A stretch of 64,000 bases of DNA, taken from NCBI GenBank assembly GCA_963662155.1, contig OY759269.1:18244864-18308863 (forward strand), read 5' to 3'. The notes under the pieces are model-generated. The model ran no database searches. It was not told the origin of the DNA and worked only from the letters and a program-made list of their open reading frames with translations. Positions 26,861 through 35,575 of the stretch are shown here, piece after piece; position 1 is the stretch's first letter; each line of letters opens with the position of its first letter. The DNA comes from Lamellibrachia columna (lineage: Eukaryota; Annelida; Polychaeta; Sabellida; Siboglinidae). The position numbers and the translations under genes are program-made.

Positions 26861-27689
26861 TGCCGATGACGAGGACGAGGTGACGCCATCGGGGAAACGA
26901 CAAACAACAGCCCCAGCAGATGGCGACACCAGAGTGGTGGTGGTGGAGGACCGCTGCGACTCGCCACCAGCAAACCAGGAGGCGTTGGCGGAGCTACCGT
27001 GGGGACCACTATATCAATCCCCGTCGGAGTCGGAGTCGGAGTCTGTCGAAGATGCTTGGATCATCAACACCCCCCCCCCTCATTACTATGATGATGTGGA
27101 TGAGGATGCCATCGCCTCATCCCCCGCGCATGAGAATGAGGACGATGACAATTTCGCATTCAGCCCCGCGTCGCCACCACCACCACCGACACAAAGCACG
27201 GAAGAAGAAGAAGATATGGCATCAATACCGAGACTTTATGTATTCCCGGACGAAACCGTCGTTGTGACAGCAGACGGCGAACACATCCGCATACCAGACC
27301 AAGACACCAAAACGCACCTTATCACTCAGTCGACGTCGACCATCGAGGACTCGATTATCACTCAGTCGACGTCGACCATCGAGGACTCGATTATCACTCA
27401 CCCAAAGCCGTCGACCATCGAGGATCCGAAGCCGTCGACGTCGACCGTGGAGGAGGAGGAGGACGACGACGACGACGACGACAAAGAAGATCCGAGAAAG
27501 GTGTGTTTTCTCGCAATGCAAACGCACATGGGACGCTTAATAGCGCACCAGTGGCGGAAATCTGCTCCATTGACGGTAGAAGAAGTAACTGTGGACGTAT
27601 GCCGATCAGTGGCAGTCACTGTACTGTCGGCACCTTACCAGGAAATCTTAATGAAATATGTGCGGTGCGCTATCCGTCGACCACGCTGA
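26820..27689 (+). CDS. Element B: acidic, Pro/Ser-rich protein with C-terminal helical domain
   Basis: The frame opens after acceptor GACGCAG at 26,819 with LQRAYKRQLTDLYDADDEDE. It contains no good early ATG, so it is probably a downstream exon of the 25,744 unit (phase 0 matches all upstream donors). Its parts are acidic segments, a PASPPPPP tract, a 12-residue repeat (IITQSTSTIEDS twice, then degenerate), an EEEEDDDDDDD run and a helical domain PLTVEEVTVDVC...YQEILMKY near the end. Element A has the homologous C-terminal part at 2-433. The domain probably ends at an intron at 27,660 (TAT|GTGCGG). Continued reading gives only 9 more codons to TGA. A nuclear or DNA-associated acidic factor is possible, but the function is unknown. 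Confidence 0.55.
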   Translation: MQRAYKRQLTDLYDADDEDEVTPSGKRQTTAPADGDTRVVVVEDRCDSPPANQEALAELPWGPLYQSPSESESESVEDAWIINTPPPHYYDDVDEDAIASSPAHENEDDDNFAFSPASPPPPPTQSTEEEEDMASIPRLYVFPDETVVVTADGEHIRIPDQDTKTHLITQSTSTIEDSIITQSTSTIEDSIITHPKPSTIEDPKPSTSTVEEEEDDDDDDDKEDPRKVCFLAMQTHMGRLIAHQWRKSAPLTVEEVTVDVCRSVAVTVLSAPYQEILMKYVRCAIRRPR

Positions 27690-27794
27690 ACATTATTATT
27701 ATGTGATGAACAGTAGTCGGTAGTATGTAGTAGTAGTAGTAGTATGTATGCACTTATAACCACGGTATATGAACATTAGTAGTTTTATCAGTAT

Positions 27795-27860
27795 TATTAT
27801 TATTATTAGTATTATTAGTATTATTAATATTAGTATTATTATTATTATTATTATTATTAT
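27795..27860. repeat. (TTA)n microsatellite in an intron of element B
   Basis: Imperfect ATT triplets directly before the acceptor of the first candidate terminal exon. Confidence 0.95.
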
Positions 27861-27870
27861 TGTTATGTAG

Positions 27871-27981
27871 ATTGAAGTGTACGACGAGGCACCCGTACTC
27901 CCAGCCAGCATTCGGAAGCGAGCTGGAGTATTGAACGGCCCGTATATGATGTCGTCAACAGACTATTATTATTATAATTAG
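27871..27981 (+). other. Candidate alternative terminal exon X1
   Basis: After acceptor GTTATGTAG at 27,870 a phase-0 frame encodes IEVYDEAPVLPASIRKRAG and runs to TAG 27,979-27,981. The DEAPVLP motif recurs in X2 and X3 below. This is inferred from frame, acceptor and motif repetition only. Confidence 0.4.
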
Positions 27982-28056
27982 TAAACATAACCGAGTTAGT
28001 AGGTAGTATTAAGTAATATGGAGTGAAATACTAGTATCTTTTAATTTGTTCTGTAG

Positions 28057-28161
28057 GATGATGACGTACCTGTGCTACCGATTGAAGCGCGTAGGCGAGC
28101 AAGCCGTGAATTAGTAGTGCTACTACTAGAATATATTATATCAACACGCGATGAACAATAG
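28057..28161 (+). other. Candidate alternative terminal exon X2
   Basis: After a pyrimidine-rich acceptor (AATTTGTTCTGTAG) a phase-0 frame encodes DDDVPVLPIEARRRASREL, a Leu-rich helix LVVLLLEYI and a stop at 28,161. It is homologous in layout to X1 and X3. Confidence 0.45.
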
Positions 28162-28179
28162 GTCTATTTCTTTATGTAG

Positions 28180-28346
28180 GAGGAGGAGGTGAAGGAGGAG
28201 GAGGAGGAGGAGGGGAGGAGGACGAGGACGAGGCACCCGTACTAGCACGAGATGAGAGGAAACGGGCATTACAGAGATTATTACAGATAATTATTGATTT
28301 CATGGTAGACACGCCGGCATTTTTGGCAGAAACACCGGCAATTTAA
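28180..28346 (+). other. Candidate alternative terminal exon X3
   Basis: After acceptor CTTTATGTAG comes a (GAG)n run, then DEDEAPVLARDERKRALQ and a helix LLQIIIDFM to TAA 28,344-28,346. From the 28,180 acceptor the DEAPVL frame is in phase 1, not phase 0. Either the GAG run has changed length or a different AG inside it is used. Confidence 0.4.
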
Positions 28347-28718
28347 GAAGCACCGTTTGCAACGGAAGAACAGTAGCTTAGTAGCTCTCTCTGTTATTGT
28401 ATTTAGTTGCATGACATAGAGTAATATCTCTATATAACTATATATATATATATATATATACATATACATACCGACGTATATAGTACATCATCATCATCAT
28501 TGTACGTAACCTCTGTCGCGGTGTAAAAACCCACAAGTTAATAATCATGTTACTAGCCACTGGCGTGTCGATAATCGATCGTAAGCTAGGGTCACTGTCG
28601 AGGATGTAACAATCCCACAAACCTTAAAATCATCATAGTAATTATATAAGTCTAACCGTGTATATGTATATGTATATTATGTATATGTCTATGTCTATGT
28701 CTATGTCAGTATATACTC

Positions 28719-28724
28719 AATAAA
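28719..28724 (+). terminator. Poly(A) signal AATAAA for the 25,744 unit
   Basis: AATAAAAAAG lies downstream of all three candidate terminal exons and before the next promoter. Confidence 0.6.
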
Positions 28725-28937
28725 AAAGTCATAAAATGATTGAAACGTGTTGTTAGTGGTGTTGCCACGGTCTACATAGTTGAAAGAGAACCCGTAGCCA
28801 TCGATAGCGGACACACAGTAGCCAATACCACAGGATCACACCTTAGGTCATACACCCTTCACCAATCACCAGGCACCAACCACCACCACCACCACCACCA
28901 CCACCACCACCACCACCACCACCACCATTACACGTAC

Positions 28938-28944
28938 TATATAG
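28938..28944 (+). promoter_or_regulatory. TATA-like box for the zinc-finger/PolB gene
   Basis: TATATAG lies about 50 bp before the ATG at 28,993. Confidence 0.5.
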
Positions 28945-28992
28945 CTGTATTAAGGACCGCTGTCTCTCTCAGTTGTAGACACGTAGAGCACC

Positions 28993-29271
28993 ATGAAACA
29001 TCATCAATGTCGTCACTGCGGACTGGTGCTCGACACGTATGCAGCGCTAAAACGCCACCTAGCGAGTCATGCGACACCGGCAGTGACCGAACACACGTAT
29101 TCGGTAGCGCAACCACTAGAGGTGCCACCTAGCGACGAGGCAAAGCGAACGAAATATTCGTGTAAATGCAATGCAACGTTTGCGATATGGGACGATCTGC
29201 AACAACATGTGAGGTCTGTATGTCGTCTTAGCAGTAGCAGTAGAAGTAGCAGTAGCAGTAATAGAAAATAG
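28993..29271 (+). CDS. Element B: zinc-finger N terminus in frame with PolB, ended by TAG
   Basis: The 92 residues hold one C2H2 finger (CRHCGLVLDTYAALKRHLASH) and one variant finger (CKC...H-x4-C). A Ser/Arg run coded by AGC/AGT repeats follows, then TAG at 29,269-29,271. The frame continues open straight through PolB, whose first residues form another C2HC finger (CAKCGQKF...H-x4-C). The two are therefore parts of one gene separated by a single amber codon. PolB itself has no ATG for over 100 codons after the TAG. Options are stop read-through, a nonsense mutation, or a 63-bp intron (GTGAGG at 29,209 to TAG at 29,271). That intron keeps the frame but would cut the second finger. Confidence 0.7.
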   Translation: MKHHQCRHCGLVLDTYAALKRHLASHATPAVTEHTYSVAQPLEVPPSDEAKRTKYSCKCNATFAIWDDLQQHVRSVCRLSSSSRSSSSSNRK

Positions 29272-32200
29272 ACCACAGTGTACACATGTGCGAAATGTGG
29301 ACAGAAGTTCAATAGACGCTATGACCTGACCAGACACGCACGAAAAGTGTGTACCGACGACGACGTCACGAAGCCACCATCGCCGAAGAGATCAATCAGG
29401 GAACCCACCACACCCCACCATCCACTCGTTACCGATGCAGACCCCATAGACTCACCTGCTCGACTCCCCTTCGCCGACAATCTGTCGACGGAACTGTTAG
29501 ATGTCGTACGAGCGCACTGGTCGACCATACGGACACGTATATCGAGAGGTCCTCTCCAGTGCAGGTACGATCACAGATTAACGACGCTAGACACGACCGT
29601 TCTAGAGACGCCGTTGAAGAAGATGTTCCAGGAACAGACCAACGCATTCAAGATTAACCTCAGTTACGGGTTCATTCTGAGGAACAAGAACACGGGTCAA
29701 TACAAGTACTACCATCCCTCGTGCAACTGCTGTGGACGCTACCTGGACGAACCCAATCTCATCACCAACAGCAAGGACTTTGATAAGTTCCTCGAACGCA
29801 TCCGAGAAACCGACGTCTTGCAATGGGCCATCAATCAAAGACCGGATTCGGCGTGGGTGTGCGAACTCGTGACAAATGTCACATTTTTCGTCAATCGCAT
29901 CATCGATAACCCGATAGGATGTGTAGGAATGACCGACCTTCCAGCCTACATAAAGAGGAACAAATCCGTCATCGCATTGGAAAAGGAGCTCAAGTTTAGC
30001 AAAAGGTACAATGACAACCTGTGTCTCTTCCGATGTCTGGCCCTGCATCGCGGATGTGACAGTCGTCGATTGGAACCAGCTGTGAAGACGCTGTACGAGA
30101 CTTACGCCCAAGACGGCGTACCCATGACAGCATTTGCCGGGGTCACGATGGACGACCTCTATCGTGTAGAGACCACGTTCCAAACGAATGTGTGCGTGTA
30201 CAGTCTCGTACCACCGGATGGAGAGGATGGAAAGTCAACTGCAGAACTCGTTCGTCGCTCGGTACGTACGTACCCTGACACACTCTACCTCAATCTGCAC
30301 GGGACACATTTTTCCCTCATCGAGGATAGACGCATGTACTGTCACTCGTACAGATGTCGGAAGTGCGGGGACTCGTTGTGGAAAGACGCATGGCATCTAC
30401 GCAACCACGAGAGCACGTGTACGGGGGGTGTGCGCCGAGTCTATCCTGGTGGCGTGTACCATTCGACTCCATCGGTGTTCGAACGCCTGGCCGACGAGAA
30501 CATCCGAGTGGCCGAAGCGTTGCAGTACTATCCGTACCGTGCCACCTTCGACTTCGAGTGTTGGTTCGACACCGAACACCTTCCGTCTGACAGTGCCCAG
30601 GTTCACTGGGTTGCGCGTCACGTCCCGCTGAGCGTCAGCGTGGCATCCAACATACCCGGACACGAACAGGTGACATGCATCGTCACGGACGGAGACACCA
30701 ACAAGTTGGTGAGCACCATGATGACTATCCTGCAAACGATGAGTGAGGCCGCGTACGACAAGATCAAAGACTCATACGATCGTGTGTTGGAACAACTCGC
30801 CGAAGAGCTGACGAAATGGGACGCACGGGAGGAGGCGGCACGCTCAGCCACCGACAAGGATGCTCGACCGGCAACCAATCCGTACAAAACGCTGATGGGG
30901 CACTTGTATGGATGGATGCGTCAGTTACCTGTCATCGGGTTCAATTCGGGGAAGTATGATCTCAATGCCATCAAACAGTTCCTCATACAGTACTTGCTGA
31001 CGACGTCAAAGACCGTGGAACAAGCCGAAGAAGAGCAAGAGGACGAGAGGGAGCAAGAGGGTAACAAGAAAGACGAGGACGACGGCGTCGGGTCAATGTT
31101 CGTCATCAAACGCAACAACACTTTCATGTGTCTTTCGACGGATCAGCTGAAGTTCCTCGACATGATCAACTACATAGCCCCCGTTTTCAGCTACGACAAG
31201 TATCTGAAAGCGTACGGATGCGAGGTGACGAAAGGTCATTTCCCGTACGAGTACATGGATCGGCTGGAGAGACTCGACGACACCGCTCTTCCACCGAAAG
31301 AGGCCTTCTTCAGTCGACTGAAGAACGAAGGTATTTCAGACGAGGATTACGCCAGTTGTCAGGAGGCATGGCGCGTCAATGGCATGACGACGTTGCGCGA
31401 CTTTCTCGTCTGGTACAACAACAGGGACGTGGTTCCCTTTCTACAGGCCATCGACAGACAGTTCGCGTTCTATCGACAACGTGGAATAGACATGTTCAAG
31501 CAAGGTATCTGCGTACCTGGTCTGACCCTGCTGTACCTGTTCAACGACCTTCCAGAGAAGACCTACTTCACCATCTTCAACGAGAAGAATAACGACCTGC
31601 ACGACCTCGTCAAAGAGAACATTGTAGGCGGGCCTTCGATCATTTTTCATCGCTATCACGAGAAAGGGGTCACCACGCTACGTCAGAACGAGTACGGAGA
31701 GGCGGCTCGTCCTTGCCGAGCGATCGTCGGATACGACGCGAACGCACTGTACCTGTGGTCGCTCATGCAAGACATGCCTATGGGATGGTACACGCGACGA
31801 CGAGCAGAGAAGGACTTCCGCCCCGAATCGGCGCAGCTGTACGGACAGATGGCTGGAGAATGGTTGACGTGGGAATCCGAACGCACGGGACGTCCCATAC
31901 GGCATCAGATCAACGGACGAGAGAAGAGAATAGGCAAACATCGGGTGGACGGATGGTGTAGCGAGACGAAGACGGCTTATCAGTTCCAAGGGTGCTACTT
32001 CCACGGTTGCTCGTGCAACCGTGACGAGGTGAACGCCGTCAACGGGAAACCAATGGCGGAACTGCTCGCCGAGACCCGAAAGACCACCGCCTATCTACGT
32101 CACTTTGTCACAGTCGTCGAGCTGTGGGAATGCGAGTGGAAAGAGATGAGACGAACCCCGGCCGTACGTAAGTGTCTGGATGCTGCATTTCCCCGACGTC

Positions 32201-33462
32201 GATACGTGCGCTGGACCATGACGTCGCAACAGATCCTGAACGGAGTGCGTGCAGGAACCGTGTTCGGCATGATCGAGTGCGACATACGCGTACCGGAAGA
32301 ATTGCGCGCGCACTTTGCCGAGATGCAGCCCGTGTTCAAGAACACCAGTCTGATGCGCGAGGATCTCGGTCCGTTCATGCGCCGATACGCCGAAGATCAC
32401 GACATCATGAAGACTCCGCGACGCATGCTCGTGGGTAGTTATTGCGGCGATAAGATACTGCTCGCAACGCCACTGCTGCGATGGTATCTGGACCACGGTC
32501 TCGAGGTACTGCACGTGTACCAGGTCATCGAATACGATCCTATTCCGTGTTTCCGGCGGTTCGGCGATGCAGTGTCCAAGGCCCGACGCGAGGGCGACGT
32601 TCACCGAGACAAGACCATCATCGCGGACACCATGAAGTTGCTGGGGAACTCGGGCTACGGAAAGACCATCACCAACGTTGACCGACATCGTGACGTCAGC
32701 TACTGCACGGAGAAGGCGGCATCGCTCCTGGTCAACGATAAACGGTTCCGACAACTCGATATCGTCGTCGACGACGCGTACGAGATAGAGTTGAACAAGA
32801 GAGTCGTCAAGTACACCCTACCCGTCCACGTGGGATTCTTCGTTCTGCAGTACGCCAAGATGCGCATGTTGCAGTTCTATTACGACTTCATCATCAGATA
32901 CGTGGATCGCCCTCTGTTCGAGTACTGCGAGATGGATACAGATTCCGCCTATTTAGCCTTGGCCGGAGAGTCCGTCGATGACCTCGTGACCCCAGCACTA
33001 CGAGAACATTATTTCCGACATCGTTCCGAATGGCTCCCGTCCGAATGTTGCGACGATCATCGGAACGAATACGTGCGCTGTCGTCTCGCCAATCGACCGT
33101 GGGTCGGCGACGAGGCGTGCTGTAAGGCGCGAAGAGCGTTCGACAAGAGGACACCGGGTCTGTTCAAGGTCGAGTGGTTCGGTGCCGGGTTCGTGGGGTT
33201 GTGTAGCAAGACGTACTATTGTTTCGGAGCGACCGACAAGTACAGCACCAAAGGACTGAGCAAACGGCACAACACCATCGACAAGGACGCGTTCCTGGAG
33301 GTGCTCACCAACCGTCGGAGCGGAGGTGGATCGAACCGTGGTTTCCGGGTGCATAAATCTATCGTGATGACGTACGTGCAGGCCCGGGATGCACTAACCT
33401 ACTTTTACGCCAAACGCGTGGTGCACGAGGACGGGGTGACCACGGGTCCGGTGGACGTATAG
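29272..33462 (+). CDS. Element B: protein-primed DNA polymerase B (pPolB)
   Basis: About 1,395 residues are open. Parts in order (numbering from 29,278) are: C2HC finger (about 4-26); a Cys-box domain YNDNLCLFRCLALHRGC (about 243-258) with a later LNLHGTHFSLIED, resembling an OTU-like peptidase; another finger CRKCGDSLWKD...H-x4-C; the 3'-5' exonuclease with FDFECW (about 424) and GFNSGKYDLNAI (about 556); polymerase motif A YDANALYLWSLMQDMP (about 818); motif B LLGNSGYGKT (about 1,121); and motif C CEMDTDSAYLAL (about 1,219). These are the hallmarks of Polinton polymerases that replicate by protein priming. All catalytic motifs are intact. The start is uncertain because of the upstream TAG. 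The ATPase gene follows 38 bp later. Confidence 0.95.
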   Translation, partial: TTVYTCAKCGQKFNRRYDLTRHARKVCTDDDVTKPPSPKRSIREPTTPHHPLVTDADPIDSPARLPFADNLSTELLDVVRAHWSTIRTRISRGPLQCRYDHRLTTLDTTVLETPLKKMFQEQTNAFKINLSYGFILRNKNTGQYKYYHPSCNCCGRYLDEPNLITNSKDFDKFLERIRETDVLQWAINQRPDSAWVCELVTNVTFFVNRIIDNPIGCVGMTDLPAYIKRNKSVIALEKELKFSKRYNDNLCLFRCLALHRGCDSRRLEPAVKTLYETYAQDGVPMTAFAGVTMDDLYRVETTFQTNVCVYSLVPPDGEDGKSTAELVRRSVRTYPDTLYLNLHGTHFSLIEDRRMYCHSYRCRKCGDSLWKDAWHLRNHESTCTGGVRRVYPGGVYHSTPSVFERLADENIRVAEALQYYPYRATFDFECWFDTEHLPSDSAQVHWVARHVPLSVSVASNIPGHEQVTCIVTDGDTNKLVSTMMTILQTMSEAAYDKIKDSYDRVLEQLAEELTKWDAREEAARSATDKDARPATNPYKTLMGHLYGWMRQLPVIGFNSGKYDLNAIKQFLIQYLLTTSKTVEQAEEEQEDEREQEGNKKDEDDGVGSMFVIKRNNTFMCLSTDQLKFLDMINYIAPVFSYDKYLKAYGCEVTKGHFPYEYMDRLERLDDTALPPKEAFFSRLKNEGISDEDYASCQEAWRVNGMTTLRDFLVWYNNRDVVPFLQAIDRQFAFYRQRGIDMFKQGICVPGLTLLYLFNDLPEKTYFTIFNEKNNDLHDLVKENIVGGPSIIFHRYHEKGVTTLRQNEYGEAARPCRAIVGYDANALYLWSLMQDMPMGWYTRRRAEKDFRPESAQLYGQMAGEWLTWESERTGRPIRHQINGREKRIGKHRVDGWCSETKTAYQFQGCYFHGCSCNRDEVNAVNGKPMAELLAETRKTTAYLRHFVTVVELWECEWKEMRRTPAVRKCLDAAFPRRRYVRWTMTSQQILNGVRAGTVFGMIECDIRVPEELRAHFAEMQPVFKNTSLMREDLGPFMRRYAEDHDIMKTPRRMLVGSYCGDKILLATPLLRWYLDHGLEVLHVYQVIEYDPIPCFRRFGDAVSKARREGDVHRDKTIIADTMKLLGNSGYGKTITNVDRHRDVSYCTEKAASLLVNDKRFRQLDIVVDDAYEIELNKRVVKYTLPVHVGFFVLQYAKMRMLQFYYDFIIRYVDRPLFEYCEMDTDSAYLALAGESVDDLVTPALREHYFRHRSEWLPSECCDDHRNEYVRCRLANRPWVGDEACCKARRAFDKRTPGLFKVEWFGAGFVGLCSKTYYCFGATDKYSTKGLSKRHNTIDKDAFLEVLTNRRSGGGSNRGFRVHKSIVMTYVQARDALTYFYAKRVVHEDGVTTGPVDV

Positions 33463-33500
33463 AAAAGGCGATGCACGCTGCACTCGTTTCATACGCAATC

Positions 33501-34127
33501 ATGGATGCCCGATGGAAACACCCCTTCACGTGCATCGTCGCCGGACCGACGGGGTGCGGCAAGACTACTTTCGTGACGCGTATGTTGCGTCACGCCGCTG
33601 CGATGATCGATCCACCACCCGAACAAATAACATGGTGTTACGGAGAATGGCAAGAGGCTTACGCAACGACGGACATGGGTCACGTGCGATTCGAGGAAGG
33701 GTTACCGACGGCGGCCATGTTCGATCCGACAACGAGGAACCTCATCGTCATAGACGATCTCATGGCAGAAACGGACGAACGGGTCACGACCTTGTTCACT
33801 AAAAAAAGTCACCACAGGAACACGTCCGTGCTGTATCTCGTACAGAACCTGTTCCCTAAAAACAAAGAGAGTCGCACCATCAGTCTGAATTCGCAGTACA
33901 TGGTGGTGTTCAAGAATCCACGTGACGCATCGCAGATGGCGACCTTGGCTCGGCAGATGTATCCGGGACGCGGCAAGTTCGTGCAAGAGGCGTTTAAAGA
34001 CGCCACGGCGGTACCGTACGGTTATCTATTGGTCGATCTCAAACAGGACACGCCCGAGGACATGCGTCTGCGCACGGCCATATTTCCAGACGACGGTGTT
34101 CAGTACGTGTACCTGCCGAAGGTATAA
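33501..34127 (+). CDS. Element B: FtsK/A32-like genome-packaging ATPase, 208 aa
   Basis: Starts MDARWKHPFTC and carries Walker A GPTGCGKTT (about residues 15-23) and Walker B NLIVIDDLM (about 79-87). An arginine-rich downstream part and the YLVQNLFPKNKE segment follow. The family pumps DNA into capsids of Polintons, adintoviruses and relatives. An in-frame ATG exists 30 bp upstream (33,471), but the matching frame of element A stops at once, so the MDARWK start with its better context is preferred. The stop codon is embedded in a TATAAAA box that probably drives the next gene. Confidence 0.93.
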   Translation: MDARWKHPFTCIVAGPTGCGKTTFVTRMLRHAAAMIDPPPEQITWCYGEWQEAYATTDMGHVRFEEGLPTAAMFDPTTRNLIVIDDLMAETDERVTTLFTKKSHHRNTSVLYLVQNLFPKNKESRTISLNSQYMVVFKNPRDASQMATLARQMYPGRGKFVQEAFKDATAVPYGYLLVDLKQDTPEDMRLRTAIFPDDGVQYVYLPKV

Positions 34128-34129
34128 AA
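34123..34129 (+). promoter_or_regulatory. TATA box overlapping the ATPase stop codon
   Basis: TATAAAA lies 36-42 bp before the ATG at 34,165, and its TAA is the ATPase stop. Confidence 0.5.
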
Positions 34130-34164
34130 CGACCGAGTGTGTGGATAGTCTCTTCATTCGCATC

Positions 34165-34533
34165 ATGTCTGCCCTGGTGAAGAGACACATCGTGTGCATA
34201 CAGGCTCTGGCCAGAGTCAAGAACAACAAAATTAAAAAGGCCATCATCGCCAACGCCGACGCCGATCTGCTGTGTGCACTAGCCGAGTGTGCCTACAACA
34301 TACTAACAAAGAACATTCCATTGACCGCTATACAGAGGCGACGATTGAATAAATACAAGACGAAGTTACGCGAGTTGGCTAATAGACGAACGCTCGCTGC
34401 CAGAAGAAGACGCATCTTGCTGCAACCGCAGGTTGGCGAGGGACAGAGCGGCGGTTTCCTATCGGCCTTCCTAGCACCGTTGGCAAGTTCGGTCTTGATA
34501 CCCTTGCTCCAACAGGTGCTGACCAAAAGGTAG
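34165..34533 (+). CDS. Element B: small basic protein with C-terminal hydrophobic segment, 122 aa
   Basis: The protein is Lys/Arg-rich (KNNKIKKAI, RRRLNKYKTKLREL, ARRRRILLQ), with DADLLCALAECAYNIL in the middle. It ends in a Gly plus hydrophobic segment GGFLSAFLAPLASSVLIPLL. Proteins of this pattern are common among uncharacterised Polinton/adintovirus genes in animal genomes and lie with the virion genes. A role as a minor virion or core protein is likely but unproven. The gene is wholly deleted from element A. It ends 4 bp before the next ATG. Confidence 0.75.
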   Translation: MSALVKRHIVCIQALARVKNNKIKKAIIANADADLLCALAECAYNILTKNIPLTAIQRRRLNKYKTKLRELANRRTLAARRRRILLQPQVGEGQSGGFLSAFLAPLASSVLIPLLQQVLTKR

Positions 34534-34537
34534 ATAC

Positions 34538-35575
34538 ATGGAACACGCACGCAAGATGGCCTTGGTAGACCCGCGCCTGTTGGACACGCTTCGGTCACCC
34601 CCACCCCCACCCGCAACCGACACCTTAGGCAAGAAGGTGCAAGCCCTCGATGACGAGATGAAGACCATCCTAGATAGAAAGGACCTAGACGACGGGACCA
34701 AGGTGACCCTGTATAATCAGGTGTTGCAGCGGTACAACGTCCTGGCCGATAAACGCATCAAGGAACCGCTACGCGTGGTCACGATGAACGAGTCGGAGGT
34801 GACGTCGGAGTCGGGGTCGGAGGGTACAGCACGAGCCCCTATTAGCGGACTGGAGGCCACCGTCTTGGCCACCGTTCCCAAGACCATGCAGGCCAAAGCC
34901 AGCCGTTTGATGGAGCATCTCAAGAGAGATATCGCGTGGACCGCTCGCGGTGAACTGATACACGAGGGCGTGCCGGTTGTCGGAAGTAACGTGGTGGATC
35001 TCGTTAATGATCTGTTGCGTAAGAGAAAGACCGATCCGACGGGTTGGCAGCCATTCGCACGACAACTCCGTGCCATCAACCTACGCATGGCGTTGGTCGG
35101 TAACGTCTCCAGAAGAGCCTACATACGTCCGGCGCCGACGGTCACTCCCTCTCGTCGGTCCAGTCCTACTCCGCGTGCTGCATCGGGTAGTGCACGAAGA
35201 GCGCTAAGTTGGACACCCCTCGCCCGTCGGAGTCGTCGAATGGAACATACCATGCCCACCCCACCCCCCGAATCACGCAAGGCGTTGTCGTCATTGGCTG
35301 GTTGGGACGACCTAGAGGATGGTACGATGCGTGTCCGTAGCACAGTGTTCGTCATGTCGCCCGATCCACAGGACCTCGTGTACCGTTCCGTCGTCGGTGC
35401 GATATTTATCAGTGGACTTTACATTATTGCTCACGGTCTAGTCCTAAGTTTTATGCCACAGACGTTATTCGAACCCCCCTTGCTCGACGAATGGACCATT
35501 CCTTGTCCACCCACCCACCCTCCCCCCGCATCACGCAAGGCTTCGTCGTCATTGGCTGGATGGAACAACGTATAA
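34538..35575 (+). CDS. Element B: conserved Polinton protein with duplicated, fused membrane tail, 345 aa
   Basis: The N-terminal part has a coiled-coil-like stretch (KKVQALDDEMKTILD). The core TVPKTMQAKA, WTARGELIHEG, GSNVVDLVNDLL and PTGWQPFARQL (about residues 110-195) is a widespread but uncharacterised Polinton/adintovirus domain. A basic Ser/Arg tail with two PPPE-type stretches follows. The last about 90 residues come from a 258-bp tandem duplication. They include a copy of the small membrane ORF (MSPDPQDLVYRS...) fused in frame because its upstream TAA has become GAG. In element A the protein stops at that point. Function unknown; a virion role is inferred from position. Confidence 0.8.
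   Translation: MEHARKMALVDPRLLDTLRSPPPPPATDTLGKKVQALDDEMKTILDRKDLDDGTKVTLYNQVLQRYNVLADKRIKEPLRVVTMNESEVTSESGSEGTARAPISGLEATVLATVPKTMQAKASRLMEHLKRDIAWTARGELIHEGVPVVGSNVVDLVNDLLRKRKTDPTGWQPFARQLRAINLRMALVGNVSRRAYIRPAPTVTPSRRSSPTPRAASGSARRALSWTPLARRSRRMEHTMPTPPPESRKALSSLAGWDDLEDGTMRVRSTVFVMSPDPQDLVYRSVVGAIFISGLYIIAHGLVLSFMPQTLFEPPLLDEWTIPCPPTHPPPASRKASSSLAGWNNV

Larger units (their letters stand above)
28347..28992. other. Element B intergenic region with microsatellites
   Basis: Contains TA and TATG-type runs (28,436-28,470 and about 28,655-28,710), a poly(A) signal at 28,719 and a (CAC)n run (about 28,880-28,926). A TATAG box follows just before the zinc-finger/PolB gene. No other gene seen. 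Confidence 0.6.

Noticed and set aside
29602..32754. Long minus-strand open frames inside PolB (for example 193 and 219 codons)
   Set aside because: They are antisense shadows of the GC-rich polymerase gene, with no domain or promoter.
33471..33500. Upstream ATG of the element B ATPase as the real start
   Set aside because: The corresponding frame in element A stops after a few codons, and similarity starts at MDARWK.
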